Source: Roseiflexus sp034432635
GTDB lineage: Bacteria; Chloroflexota; Chloroflexia; Chloroflexales; Roseiflexaceae
Assembly (NCBI GenBank): GCA_034432635.1
Contig: DAOUBK010000115.1
Coordinates: 1-64,000 of the forward strand
Reading direction: 5' to 3'
DNA: 64,000 nt
Shown in pieces: positions 42,968 to 51,813 of this stretch (positions within the stretch are counted from its first letter, which is position 1; every line of letters begins with the position of its first letter). The notes under the pieces are model-generated. The model searched no databases. It worked only from the letters and a program-made list of their open reading frames with translations, and had not been told where the DNA came from. The position numbers were made by a program, and so were the translations under genes.

Positions 42968-45346
42968 TTGGAGTCAGATCGCGAGATTGCGCGTGTCGAT
43001 CTGCGGCTGTTACCCAACACCGAACAACTAGTGTCGGTTGTTGCGCTGATCATCTTTTTTGCATCCGGGTTCTCGGCGCTCCTGTATCAGGTGATCTGGC
43101 AGCGGATGCTCGGTTTCTTTTCTGGCGCCGATGTATATTCGGTCACGATCATCGTTGCTGCGTATATGGCCGGCATGGGAGTTGGCAGTCTCGTCGGCGG
43201 GTACGTGGCGGATCGTCTCTCGCGGCGAGGCAACCTGGCATTGTTCGCCAGTGTCGAGCTGGGCATCGCCCTGTTTGCGCTGGGGAGCAAGGGATTGTAC
43301 TACGACTGGCTCTACCAGCGGCTTGCGTACCTGGCTTCGTCGCCGCTGCTGATGGCAGTTGTGTTGTTCTTTAGCCTGTTGATTCCCACCTTCTGCATGG
43401 GTGTTTCGCTGCCGGCGCTTGCGTGTGCACTCACCCATTCTATCGAGATAGCCGCACGATCCATCGGCTCACTCTACGGCGTCAACACGCTTGGTGCCGC
43501 AATTGGCGCCGGTGTGACAACCTGGATTTTTCTCCGGCAGTACAGCTTCGAGACAATCCTGTACATCGGCGCGGGGATCAATGCACTGGTGGCATTGACT
43601 GCACTGCCGCTGACGTGGGTGCTGACGAAGTCGAGGACCGTATCGCAGCCAGGGACTACCGTGCAATTCGTAACGGGCGAACCGACGCGGTTCAGACACA
43701 TACCTGTCCGGGCATGGATCGCGCTCTATGGTCTTTCCGGGTTTATCGCGCTATCGCTGGAGATTCTCTGGTTTCGCATCCTGGGCGTGATGCTGAAATC
43801 GATGGCATTTACCTTTGGAACGCTCCTGACCATTTTTCTGGGCGGACTGGCGCTGGGCACATTTCTCGGCATCAGGTGGGCGCTGCGCGCCCGTAACCCG
43901 GTGCGATCTTTCCTGCTGCTGCAATCCGGGGTCACTATCTATGCACTTGCCACATTGATAGCATTCATCTCCCTGACAGGCTGGCTCCCATTGTTTGAAC
44001 CCTTCTGGGTCTATTTCGGCGGTTATGATCCCGTCCACACCGGCAATGCCGTGGATGCCCTGCCGACGTTCCTTTTCAATCCGGGCGCTCTGGAGAGCCA
44101 GGCGTTGACCAATGTGCGCTTTTTCCTGCTGCTCTATTTGGTACTGCCGGTCGTGCTGATTGGCGTGCCGACCATCTTGATGGGGATGAGTTTCCCGTTG
44201 CTCCAGAAAATTGTGCAGCGCGATCCAGAAACGTTAGGGCGGCGTGTCGGCTGGTTGCAGACCGCGAACATCATTGGCAGCATGCTGGGTACGCTACTGA
44301 CCGGATTGGTTGCACTCTCATGGCTGGGAACGTCGAGCAGCCTGCGTGCAATCGGTCTGCTGTCCGGCAGCTTCCTGTTGCTGGCGGCGTGGGGAAGCCT
44401 GAAGCAAACATGGGTGCGACGCAGTGCGTATGCCGGAAGTATTGCCGTCGTACTGGGTCTGGTATATGCTGTGCCCGATGCACAGACCTTCTGGGCAACG
44501 TTGCACGGCGCACCACCCTCGCACATCATCGTAGCCGAGGACAATACCGGCGTGGCAGTGATCACCAGCAGGACCGGAGACTTTTCCAGGCAAGCGTATG
44601 TGATGTCCAACGGTCTGGGGCAGAGTGCAATTCCCTACGGATGGACACAGAGCGTGCTCGGCTTTCTGCCGGCGCTGATCCATCCCAACCCACAAACCAT
44701 CGCCATCATCGGGCTTGGTTCAGGCGACACATTGTTTCATTCAGGAGGGCGGCCAGAGACGAAGGAAATCATCTGCATCGAGATCGTCGGTTCGCAGATG
44801 GACATGTTGCAAGGGATGGCGCAGCGGCGCGCATATCCTGCACTGATCTCGGTCCTGAACGACCCACGCATCACCTACGTTATCGCCGATGGACGTTCGT
44901 ACATCATGCAGAGCGGACGGCGATTCGATATTATCGAAGCCGATGCTCTGCGACCGAATGGCGCCTATTCGGGCAATCTCTATTCGGAGGAGTATTTTCG
45001 CCTGCTTCTCGATCACCTGAATCCTGGCGGCTTTGCAGTCACATGGGCGCCGACCGAGCGTGTGCGCACAACATTTATTCAGGTCTTTCCGTATTATGCC
45101 GATTTCGGCGACATTCTGATCGGCAGCAATGCCCCGATTGACGTGGAACTCGAGGCGATCTATCGCCGCCTCGAAGATCCCTTCACCCGCGAGTACTATC
45201 AACAGTCTGGAGTGAACATCGCACAATGGCTCGAAGAGTATCTCGTTAAGCGTCAACCGGTGGTTTCCGATCCATCGACGCCGCGACCGCAATCGACCGA
45301 TACGAACCGTGATCTGTTTCCGAAGGACGAGTTTCTGTTGCGGTAG
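42968..45346 (+). CDS. fused membrane protein / spermidine synthase-like methyltransferase fold
   Basis: 792 aa. The first about 540 residues hold 12-14 hydrophobic helices (FASGFSALLYQVIWQRMLGF is typical of the start). Residues about 560-760 form a soluble spermidine-synthase-like domain with IGLGSGDTLFHSGG, DGRSYIMQSGRRFDIIEADA, and NLYSEEYFRLL. The aminopropyl-transfer residues are not all present, so real activity is unknown. TTG 42968 is chosen: aagaggagg sits 6 nt upstream. Such fusions are common in bacteria and poorly characterised. Monocistronic. Confidence 0.83.
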   Translation: MESDREIARVDLRLLPNTEQLVSVVALIIFFASGFSALLYQVIWQRMLGFFSGADVYSVTIIVAAYMAGMGVGSLVGGYVADRLSRRGNLALFASVELGIALFALGSKGLYYDWLYQRLAYLASSPLLMAVVLFFSLLIPTFCMGVSLPALACALTHSIEIAARSIGSLYGVNTLGAAIGAGVTTWIFLRQYSFETILYIGAGINALVALTALPLTWVLTKSRTVSQPGTTVQFVTGEPTRFRHIPVRAWIALYGLSGFIALSLEILWFRILGVMLKSMAFTFGTLLTIFLGGLALGTFLGIRWALRARNPVRSFLLLQSGVTIYALATLIAFISLTGWLPLFEPFWVYFGGYDPVHTGNAVDALPTFLFNPGALESQALTNVRFFLLLYLVLPVVLIGVPTILMGMSFPLLQKIVQRDPETLGRRVGWLQTANIIGSMLGTLLTGLVALSWLGTSSSLRAIGLLSGSFLLLAAWGSLKQTWVRRSAYAGSIAVVLGLVYAVPDAQTFWATLHGAPPSHIIVAEDNTGVAVITSRTGDFSRQAYVMSNGLGQSAIPYGWTQSVLGFLPALIHPNPQTIAIIGLGSGDTLFHSGGRPETKEIICIEIVGSQMDMLQGMAQRRAYPALISVLNDPRITYVIADGRSYIMQSGRRFDIIEADALRPNGAYSGNLYSEEYFRLLLDHLNPGGFAVTWAPTERVRTTFIQVFPYYADFGDILIGSNAPIDVELEAIYRRLEDPFTREYYQQSGVNIAQWLEEYLVKRQPVVSDPSTPRPQSTDTNRDLFPKDEFLLR

Positions 45347-45377
45347 TGTTCACCGGCGATGGCCACAACAATCGGCA

Positions 45378-45812
45378 TCAGACTGCTTCGATGATCGTGG
45401 CTATTCCCTGACCGACTCCAATGCACATGGTTACCAATCCATAACGGCCGCTGCGCCGACGGAGTTCGTGAACGAGGGTCGTCAGGATGCGTGCGCCGCT
45501 TGCTCCAAGGGGATGTCCGAGCGCAATCGCGCCGCCATTGACATTGACACGTGCAGGATCGAGGTGTAGTTTGCGGATGCATGCAATTGATTGTGAGGCG
45601 AACGCCTCGTTGAGTTCAATAAGGTCGATATCGTCGATGTGCAATCCGGCTCGTTCCAGCACCTGGCGCGTTGCAGGAACAGGACCAAGCCCCATCGTTT
45701 GTGGTTCGACGCCTACAACCGCCATACTGACAATACGCGCCATTGGTTTCAGCCCGTAACGTGTCACTGCTGCTGGCGTTGCCAGCAGCAGCGCTGCAGC
45801 GCCTGTCTGAGT
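45378..45812 (-). pseudogene. 3' remnant of a thiolase (acetyl-CoA acetyltransferase)
   Basis: About 145 codons of the C-terminal thiolase domain: TQTGAAALLLATPAAVTRYG, LGPVPATRQVLERAGL, ELNEAFASQSIACIR, NVNGGAIALGHPLGASGARI, and the C-terminal catalytic Cys in MCIGVGQG. It begins abruptly: an in-frame TAA lies at 45813-45815 and no N-terminal domain exists upstream. A truncated, inactive gene, perhaps left by a deletion. Confidence 0.85.
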
Positions 45813-46075
45813 TTATACAGCGCTGATCGTAGCGAGTGCCGCGCATCGTTCAGTGACACGTCGCCCCACAGAAGTGCTGCAAGATGATCGCGCGAGTACG
45901 ACTTCTGCTGCGCCGCCAGCAACTACACTACAGCATCGGTGGTATAATCGCTGCGAGCGACGCCATGCGTTCTGGTTTGCGTGGAAATGAGGCATCGCCT
46001 TCCTTCACAGGCGTCCCGTGGATCTGGCTGTCCACACTCTTGTACACCATACGATACGAAAGGACAATCGAACTC
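45813..46075. other. intergenic region with a promoter
   Basis: 263 bp between the thiolase remnant and the first Gfo/Idh/MocA gene. No gene seen. A consensus extended -10 TGgTATAAT (TG 45940-45941, TATAAT 45943-45948) lies 128 bp upstream of ATG 46076; no good -35. Confidence 0.5.
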
Positions 46076-47074
46076 ATGATCCGTGTTGCGATGCTGAGTT
46101 ATTGGCACGTCCACGCCTGGGATTACACCCGCCAGGCGCAGAGTCATCCCGATGTGACCATTGGCGCGGTATGGGACGAACTGCCAGAGCGTGGTCGCGC
46201 TGCTGCCGAACAACTCGGCGTTCCGTTCTATGAGTCGCTCGATGAGCTGCTGGCGCTGCCGCAGATCGATGCGGTCATCGTTGATGCACCGACCTCAATG
46301 CACCGTGATGTGATGGTCGCAGCAGCGCACGCCGGTAAGCATATCTTTACCGAAAAGGTGCTCGCGCCAACCCTCGCGGAAGCCGATCAGATACTCGCTG
46401 CCGTCGAACAGGCACAGGTCGTGCTGACGGTTTCACTGCCGCGCCTTGCCGAGGGGTATACGCAGGCAATCTCTGCGCTGATCACCGATAGCGCCTGTGG
46501 CGATCTGACACTAGTACGGGTACGGCTGGCGCACAACGGCGCATTGCGCACAGAACGAAACCCGGACGGCTGGTTGCCTGCCCATTTCTACGATCCCGAC
46601 CAGTGTCGCGGCGGTGCGATGATCGATCTGGGATGCCATCCAATGTATCTCGCGCGTCATTTCCTGGGGTTGCCCGAAACGGTCAACGCGCACTACGGGT
46701 ATGTGACCGGGCGTGCGGTCGAAGACAACGCGGTTGTGACGCTTGGCTACGCTAGCGGCACGCTGGCAGTCGTCGAAGCCAGCTTCGTTACGCCGGCATC
46801 ACCGTTTACGATCGAAGTTCATGGCACGCGCACCAGCCTGATCTATACCGCACCGCCGCCCAGGCTGATCGTGCGCAGCACCGATGGCTGGATCGAGCAG
46901 GCGATTCCAGAATCGCAACCGCTACCGTTTGTGCAATGGGTCGAACATATCCAGCGTGGTACGCGCAATGTCGCCAATATCGAAGCGGCACGCGATCTGA
47001 CGAGACTGATGGAAGCGGCAAACCGTTCGGCGGCAGAACGGCGACAGGTGCGCGTCGACTCGCTGCAATCCTGA
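46076..47074 (+). CDS. Gfo/Idh/MocA-family oxidoreductase
   Basis: 332 aa. N-terminal Rossmann domain (RVAMLSYWHVHAWDY is an unusual variant of the G-x-G-x-x-G start, lacking the glycines), VIVDAPTSMHRDVMVAAAHA, then HIFTEKVLAPTLAEADQIL with the catalytic lysine of the EK motif. C-terminal alpha/beta domain has GGAMIDLGCHPMYLARHFLG. Probable NAD(P)-dependent sugar or inositol oxidoreductase. The missing glycine motif could weaken or alter cofactor binding. ATG 46076 chosen; the longer ORF lacks similarity. 39 bp before its paralogue. Confidence 0.83.
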   Translation: MIRVAMLSYWHVHAWDYTRQAQSHPDVTIGAVWDELPERGRAAAEQLGVPFYESLDELLALPQIDAVIVDAPTSMHRDVMVAAAHAGKHIFTEKVLAPTLAEADQILAAVEQAQVVLTVSLPRLAEGYTQAISALITDSACGDLTLVRVRLAHNGALRTERNPDGWLPAHFYDPDQCRGGAMIDLGCHPMYLARHFLGLPETVNAHYGYVTGRAVEDNAVVTLGYASGTLAVVEASFVTPASPFTIEVHGTRTSLIYTAPPPRLIVRSTDGWIEQAIPESQPLPFVQWVEHIQRGTRNVANIEAARDLTRLMEAANRSAAERRQVRVDSLQS

Positions 47075-47113
47075 TGTCTGCACGTAGAGTATTTCACGGA
47101 GTTCACGTTCATC

Positions 47114-48181
47114 ATGACCATCTCAACAATTATCAACGTCGGAATCGTCGGTGCTGGCAACATTGCGCGCGGGCGTCATCTCCCCTGCTTCAAGAAGCAT
47201 CCAAATGTCCGACTCGCCGCCATTTCCGATGTTATTGTCGATCTGGCGGAGTCGGCGGCGAAGGAGTATGAGATCCCTGCTGTTTACACCGACTACCACG
47301 ACATGTTCGAGCACGAAAAACTCGATGCTGTCGTCATCTGCACGCCGAACAAGTTCCATGCACCGGCATCGATCGCTGCTCTGGACGCCGGATTGCACGT
47401 CCTGTGCGAGAAGCCGATGGCGCTCGATCCGGTCGAAGCGCGCGCGATGGTTGCTGCCGCCGAACGCAACGGTAAGATTCTGAGCATCGCATTCCACTAC
47501 CGTCATATGGCGCCGGTGCGCGCTGCGCGTCGCGTGGTCGACTCCGGCGAACTGGGGAATGTGTATATGGCGCGGGTGTATGCCCTGCGTCGTCGTGGCA
47601 TCCCGTCGTGGGGGACATTTGTCCAGAAGCATATTCAGGGCGGTGGCGCAATGATCGATTTCGGCGTCCACCTGCTCGACACCGCGCTCTGGTTGATGGG
47701 CAATCCACAACCGGTCGAGGTCTGCGCCAGCATATCGCAGCATCTCGGCAAAGCGCCGAATGTCAATCCCTGGGGTCAGTGGAACTACCACGAGTTTACG
47801 GTCGAGGATCAGGCGGCTGCATTCATCCGGTTCGCCAACGGCGCCAGTATGCTGCTCGAGTGTTCCTGGGCGCTGAACATTCCTGAGTCGCACGAGAACA
47901 TTTCGCTTTCAGGAACCACCGCCGGTCTGGATGTCTTCCCACTGCGGGTCAACAAGGCGCACCTCGATATGCTGGTCAGCTGGAAGCCAGACTGGATGCC
48001 GGGTGAGCGTGATAACCCCGGCGATGTACAGACTGCCGATTTCGTCGGCGCGATCCTCGAAGGGCGGCAACCGGTCTCACAGGCATACCAGGCGCTCCAG
48101 GTCACCTACATTGTGGACGCGATCTATCGCAGTGCTGCGGCTGGCGCCGCAGTGCGCCTAGACGGTGTAGCAAACGGGTGA
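47114..48181 (+). CDS. Gfo/Idh/MocA-family oxidoreductase
   Basis: 355 aa. Standard nucleotide motif VGIVGAGNIARGRHLPCF, VVICTPNKFHAPASIAALDA, catalytic block HVLCEKPMALDP, and GGAMIDFGVHLLDTALWLMG. Forms a two-gene unit with the preceding paralogue, suggesting sequential or heteromeric sugar oxidation; substrate unknown. A strong hairpin follows 75 bp downstream. Confidence 0.88.
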   Translation: MTISTIINVGIVGAGNIARGRHLPCFKKHPNVRLAAISDVIVDLAESAAKEYEIPAVYTDYHDMFEHEKLDAVVICTPNKFHAPASIAALDAGLHVLCEKPMALDPVEARAMVAAAERNGKILSIAFHYRHMAPVRAARRVVDSGELGNVYMARVYALRRRGIPSWGTFVQKHIQGGGAMIDFGVHLLDTALWLMGNPQPVEVCASISQHLGKAPNVNPWGQWNYHEFTVEDQAAAFIRFANGASMLLECSWALNIPESHENISLSGTTAGLDVFPLRVNKAHLDMLVSWKPDWMPGERDNPGDVQTADFVGAILEGRQPVSQAYQALQVTYIVDAIYRSAAAGAAVRLDGVANG

Positions 48182-48255
48182 TCGTCCAGAGAATGACTGC
48201 CTGACTGTGCATCCGTTCAGCGCCCATCCTTTCGCAACCCGTTCTCGTATCAATA

Positions 48256-48291
48256 CGGAGACGCAGCGTCCGGTGGTCGCTGCGCTCTCCG
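48256..48291 (+). terminator. hairpin downstream of the Gfo/Idh/MocA pair
   Basis: Outer stem CGGAG/CTCCG (48256-48260, 48287-48291) and inner stem CGCAGCG/CGCTGCG (48262-48268, 48278-48284) with a 9-nt loop. No T-tract follows, so it is GC-rich and possibly only stabilising. Confidence 0.5.
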
Positions 48292-48349
48292 GATCGAATC
48301 AGATAGAACATGTTACGAACACAATCAGTGCAAGGAGAACTAGCAACCC

Positions 48350-48970
48350 ATGACCGTCACACGTGAACGTTTTGAACAGGGCATGACCTACGCCGAATAC
48401 AAAGCCCGGATGACCCGTAACCGCGAACGATTGGAGGAGAATGAGCGCACGGTCGAGCTCTCGCCCGACGACATCGCATTCTTCGCCAACCTGCCTGAAA
48501 CGCTGAACGTGCTAGTGATCACTGAAGACTGGTGTGGCGACGCGGTTGCCAATGTCCCGATCCTGGGGCGACTCGCTGCTGAAAGTGGTAGACTGAACCT
48601 GCGAGTTTTTCTGCGCGACCAGAATCCCGACCTCATGGATCAGTATCTGAACCAGGGCGTTCACCGGTCGATTCCAGTCTTCGCCTTCTTCGATGCACAG
48701 TTTCGCCCCATTGGGCACTGGATCGAACGTCCTGCCGCGATTACCGCGATGCAGGAAAAGATGCTGGCGAACCTCTACGCGACCGATCCGGCATTTGCCG
48801 GGATTGCACCGGGAACCTCGCTGGCAGTAATGCCCGACGCAGCGCGTGCCCGGTTGATGCAGGCATTTGCCGATTTTCGCGCCGAGACCCGTGCGCTCGC
48901 CGATCGCGAGGTGGTGCGTGAGCTGCGGGAATTGATCGCGCAATGGTTGTCGAACCGTCAGGAGGGATAG
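48350..48970 (+). CDS. thioredoxin-family protein with a single active-site cysteine
   Basis: 206 aa. Thioredoxin-fold core LNVLVITEDWCGDAVANVPI, RSIPVFAFFDAQFRPIGHWI (cis-Pro IPVF). The redox motif is WCGD, so the second Cys of CxxC is replaced by Asp. Such proteins form a known group of monothiol thioredoxin-like proteins; exact function unknown. The N-terminal helix (MTYAEYKARMTRNRERLEEN) and C-terminal helices are family-specific. SD aaggag (about 48331-48336) precedes ATG 48350. The Rdx gene follows after 2 bp. Confidence 0.8.
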   Translation: MTVTRERFEQGMTYAEYKARMTRNRERLEENERTVELSPDDIAFFANLPETLNVLVITEDWCGDAVANVPILGRLAAESGRLNLRVFLRDQNPDLMDQYLNQGVHRSIPVFAFFDAQFRPIGHWIERPAAITAMQEKMLANLYATDPAFAGIAPGTSLAVMPDAARARLMQAFADFRAETRALADREVVRELRELIAQWLSNRQEG

Positions 48971-48972
48971 AG

Positions 48973-49239
48973 ATGGACATCGATGGCGGACGGCATCTGC
49001 CCAGGATCAGGATTGTCTACTGTGCGGCGTGCGGCTACGAGCCGCAGACGCTGGAACTCGTTTCGGCGCTTATGCACGCCTTTCACTACGACATTGCCGG
49101 GATCGAGATCATCCCCTGGCAAGATGGCGCTTTCGATGTCGCCGTTGATGGCGAGTTGATCCATTCGATGTACCGCGACGGCGGTTTTCCCGCGCCCGAG
49201 ACCATCATCAGAGCGGTACGGGAACGGCTGGCAGGTTGA
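48973..49239 (+). CDS. SelT/SelW/SelH (Rdx) family selenoprotein homologue, Cys form
   Basis: 88 aa. Rdx motif YCAACGYEPQTLEL near residues 16-29: the selenocysteine position is cysteine (C-x-x-C). The fold ends in HSMYRDGGFPAPETII. Thioredoxin-like redox role is likely; physiological partner unknown. agggag lies just before ATG 48973. It overlaps the gamma-subunit gene on the other strand by 32 bp (tail to tail). Small and well conserved. Confidence 0.82.
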   Translation: MDIDGGRHLPRIRIVYCAACGYEPQTLELVSALMHAFHYDIAGIEIIPWQDGAFDVAVDGELIHSMYRDGGFPAPETIIRAVRERLAG

Positions 49240-49759
49240 AGCCGCGCCGGAGCGCCGCGTGGTTCAGCGTCAACAATGCGCGTTGGCGCTTCCCCAGGTG
49301 GCGCTCCAGCGCCTGACAAACCGCTTCGAGCGGCAGGAATGGTTTCAACCGGAGAAAAACCCCCAGCATCACCATATTGAGCACGCGCTCATCGCCAATC
49401 TCACGCGCCAGATCGCTTCCCGGTACTCCGACGACCACAATATCCGCGCGTGCCGGTTCGCGTCCTGCCAGCGAACTGTTGAAGATCAACAACCCGCCTG
49501 ATGAGGTCAACGGTTCATACTTGTCCAGCGACGGGCGGTTCAGCGCAATGACCGTTTGCGGATTGCGCACCAGTGGTGCACCGATCGGCGCATCAGACAC
49601 GATGACCGTGCAGTGCGCCGTGCCACCGCGCATTTCCGGACCATACGACGGCATCCAGGTTACCTGCAAACCGGCGTCCATGGCTGCATACGCCAGCGCC
49701 TGCCCGGCAAACAGCGCCCCCTGCCCACCTGATCCACTGATAATGAGATCGTGGTACAT
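49208..49759 (-). CDS. 2-oxoacid:ferredoxin oxidoreductase gamma subunit
   Basis: 183 aa. GSGGQGALFAGQALAYAA and SYGPEMRGGTAHCTVIVSD are diagnostic of the gamma (KorC-type) domain. It completes a four-subunit KOR/VOR-type complex that oxidatively decarboxylates (or reductively makes) a 2-oxoacid with ferredoxin. ATG 49759 is chosen; ORF sequence upstream is made of heptanucleotide repeats. It is separated from the beta gene by 156 bp filled with those repeats. Confidence 0.92.
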   Translation of the reverse strand: MYHDLIISGSGGQGALFAGQALAYAAMDAGLQVTWMPSYGPEMRGGTAHCTVIVSDAPIGAPLVRNPQTVIALNRPSLDKYEPLTSSGGLLIFNSSLAGREPARADIVVVGVPGSDLAREIGDERVLNMVMLGVFLRLKPFLPLEAVCQALERHLGKRQRALLTLNHAALRRGFNLPAVPVPL

Positions 49760-49779
49760 ATGTCGCCTCTGGCTTCGAC

Positions 49780-49934
49780 GTTCACCGTTCAACACCCAAC
49801 GCCCAACGTTCGACACCCAAACACCCAATGCCCAACGCTCACCGTTCACCGTTCACCGTTCAACACCCAACGTTCAACGTTCAACATTCAACGTTCAACG
49901 CCCAACGTTCAACGTTCAACATTCAACGTTCAAC
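49780..49934. repeat. heptanucleotide tandem-repeat array, about 22 units
   Basis: Units of 7 bp with consensus GTTCAAC and variants GTTCACC, ACCCAAC, GCCCAAC, ATTCAAC, starting at 49780 (gttcacc) and ending at 49934. One 8-bp unit (49829-49836) shifts the phase. It lies between the beta and gamma genes and covers the last codons and stop of the beta gene. This resembles the short tandemly repeated heptanucleotides (STRR) of cyanobacteria. Confidence 0.85.
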
Positions 49935-50680
49935 GTTTCCCCCTTCTTGAACTCCCCCAGCGGGAAGACCGGGATCATACGCTCCTCAATCCAGCGCAGC
50001 GATTCGATGGGTGTCAACCCCCAGTTGGTCGGACAATTCGAGAGCAGTTCGACCATGCTAAAACCTAGCCCGGCGATCTGATGCTTGAACGCAAGGCGCA
50101 GCGCCTTCTTCACCTTCCGGATTTCCGCCGGGTTATGCAGGCTGCGCCGGGCAACATACACCGCGCCTTCCATCTGTGCTACCAGTTCGCTCACCCGTAT
50201 CGGGTATCCCATCTGCTGTGGATTGCGCCCACCTAGTGACGACGACGTAACCATGCCCGGTGGTGATGTCGGCGCCATCTGTCCGCCGGTCATGCCATAG
50301 ATCGCGTTGTTGATGAAAATAACGGTGATCTTCTCACCACGTGCCGCAGCATGCAGCACCTCGCCCAGCCCGATCGACGCCAGATCGCCATCCCCCTGAT
50401 ACGTAAAGACAATCCGTTCCGGCAACACGCGCTTCAAACCGGTTGCCACCGCCGGGGCGCGTCCATGCGCCGCGCTGACAAAGTCACAGGCGATGTAATG
50501 GTAGGCGAACACCGAACATCCCACTGACGCAACGCCAATGGTATGTCCCAGGATGCCGAGTTCCTCCAGAACCTCAGCAGTCAACCGGTGTGCGATACCA
50601 TGCGTGCAACCGGGGCAGTAATGGGTGTGTGCAGCGGTCAGACCGACCGGGCGTTCATAGACACACTGTTCAGCAGTCAT
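49916..50680 (-). CDS. 2-oxoacid:ferredoxin oxidoreductase beta subunit
   Basis: 254 aa TPP-binding subunit. HYCPGCTHGIAHRL (conserved cysteine), FTYQGDGDLASIGLGEVLHA and AIYGMTGGQMAPTSP form the TPP/Mg site. The last six residues (TLNVEC) and stop are encoded by the tandem heptanucleotide array, so the C-terminus has been rewritten by repeat expansion. It overlaps the alpha gene by 4 nt. Catalytic partner of the alpha subunit. Confidence 0.93.
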   Translation of the reverse strand: MTAEQCVYERPVGLTAAHTHYCPGCTHGIAHRLTAEVLEELGILGHTIGVASVGCSVFAYHYIACDFVSAAHGRAPAVATGLKRVLPERIVFTYQGDGDLASIGLGEVLHAAARGEKITVIFINNAIYGMTGGQMAPTSPPGMVTSSSLGGRNPQQMGYPIRVSELVAQMEGAVYVARRSLHNPAEIRKVKKALRLAFKHQIAGLGFSMVELLSNCPTNWGLTPIESLRWIEERMIPVFPLGEFKKGETLNVEC

Positions 50681-51780
50681 GGGCGCACCTCCCCGTCGAG
50701 TATGCGCGCGCCATTCTTCGTGACACGCGTATCGTGCATCGTCTGTTCAATAGCCTGCAACACCTCGTCCGGCAGCATCTCAACGCCACCCATTCGACCG
50801 TAGAAGCGCACCGGGGCGCGATCCCCAACTGCCAGCCGCACATCTTCGATCATCTGACCGGCATTCATCTCGACCACCAGGAACGCGCGCGCGCGCGGCG
50901 TCAGGCGCGCGAAGCTTCGCGTTGGGAAAGGGGCGAGGGTGATCGGGCGGAACAATCCGACCGCCATGCCGCGCGCGCGCGCCGCTTCGACGGCGTTCTG
51001 CGCCGCCCGTGCTGCGCTACCAAAAGCGACGACGATCAGCTCGGCATCTTCGGGGTACATACTACTCGATCGCTGTTCACGCTCCGCAATGGCAGCCAGT
51101 TTTGCCTGGAGCGCCAGATTGTGGCGTTCGAGTGCCTCCGATTGGAGATAGATCGAGGTAATGATCCGCGGAGGACGCCCCTCCGCGCCACCTAACGCCC
51201 ATTCCGGCAATGCTGGTTCGTGCTGACGAAATGGCGGCAATGCGGCCGGCTCCATCATCTGCCCCAGATTCCCATCCATCAACAGGATGACCAGCATACG
51301 GTACCGTTCCGCCAGGTCGAACGCCAGTCTGGTCAGGTCGATCGCTTCCTGGATGGTTGCAGGGGCAAGCGTCAACGGACGAAAATCGCCATGCCCGGCC
51401 GAGCGGGTCACCTGAAAATAGTCGGATTGACAGGCGGCGATGTTTCCCAATCCTGGACCGCCACGCATCACATCGACAACGACGGCGGGCAGCTCTGCGC
51501 CGGCGATGTAACTCAATCCTTCCTGCATCAGACTGATACCAGGACCGGAGGAGGACGTCATGACCCGCTTGCCGGTGCAGGCTGCACCGTACACCATGCT
51601 GATCGCTGCCACCTCACTCTCCGCCTGCACGAATGCGCGGCCGAGTTCAGGCATGCGACGTGCCAGATACTCCAGTAATTCTGTTTGCGGTGTGATGGGA
51701 TACCCGAAGTAGGCATCGAGTCCTGCACGGACTGCTACCTCTGCAACCGCTTCATTGCCCTTCAGAAGTTCTCGCACCAT
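50677..51780 (-). CDS. 2-oxoacid:ferredoxin oxidoreductase alpha subunit
   Basis: 367 aa. N-terminal pyrimidine-binding domain (AGLDAYFGYPITPQTELLEY; FVQAESEVAAISMVYGAACT; TSSSGPGISLMQEGLSYIAG) and C-terminal domain II (VEMNAGQMIEDVRLAV). Substrate cannot be fixed; 2-oxoglutarate, branched-chain and pyruvate enzymes share these blocks. In a Chloroflexota phototroph it could serve carbon assimilation or amino-acid catabolism. ATG 51780 is 33 bp behind the ferredoxin gene. Confidence 0.93.
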   Translation of the reverse strand: MVRELLKGNEAVAEVAVRAGLDAYFGYPITPQTELLEYLARRMPELGRAFVQAESEVAAISMVYGAACTGKRVMTSSSGPGISLMQEGLSYIAGAELPAVVVDVMRGGPGLGNIAACQSDYFQVTRSAGHGDFRPLTLAPATIQEAIDLTRLAFDLAERYRMLVILLMDGNLGQMMEPAALPPFRQHEPALPEWALGGAEGRPPRIITSIYLQSEALERHNLALQAKLAAIAEREQRSSSMYPEDAELIVVAFGSAARAAQNAVEAARARGMAVGLFRPITLAPFPTRSFARLTPRARAFLVVEMNAGQMIEDVRLAVGDRAPVRFYGRMGGVEMLPDEVLQAIEQTMHDTRVTKNGARILDGEVRP

Positions 51781-51813
51781 TGCGATCTCCTCGTGGTTAT
51801 GACGGGGTAACCA

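Noticed and set aside
49377..50081. 234-aa ORF through the heptanucleotide repeats
   Set aside because: The protein is mostly a translation of tandem repeats (RSTFNVQRPTFNVQ) and antisense of the gamma and beta genes.
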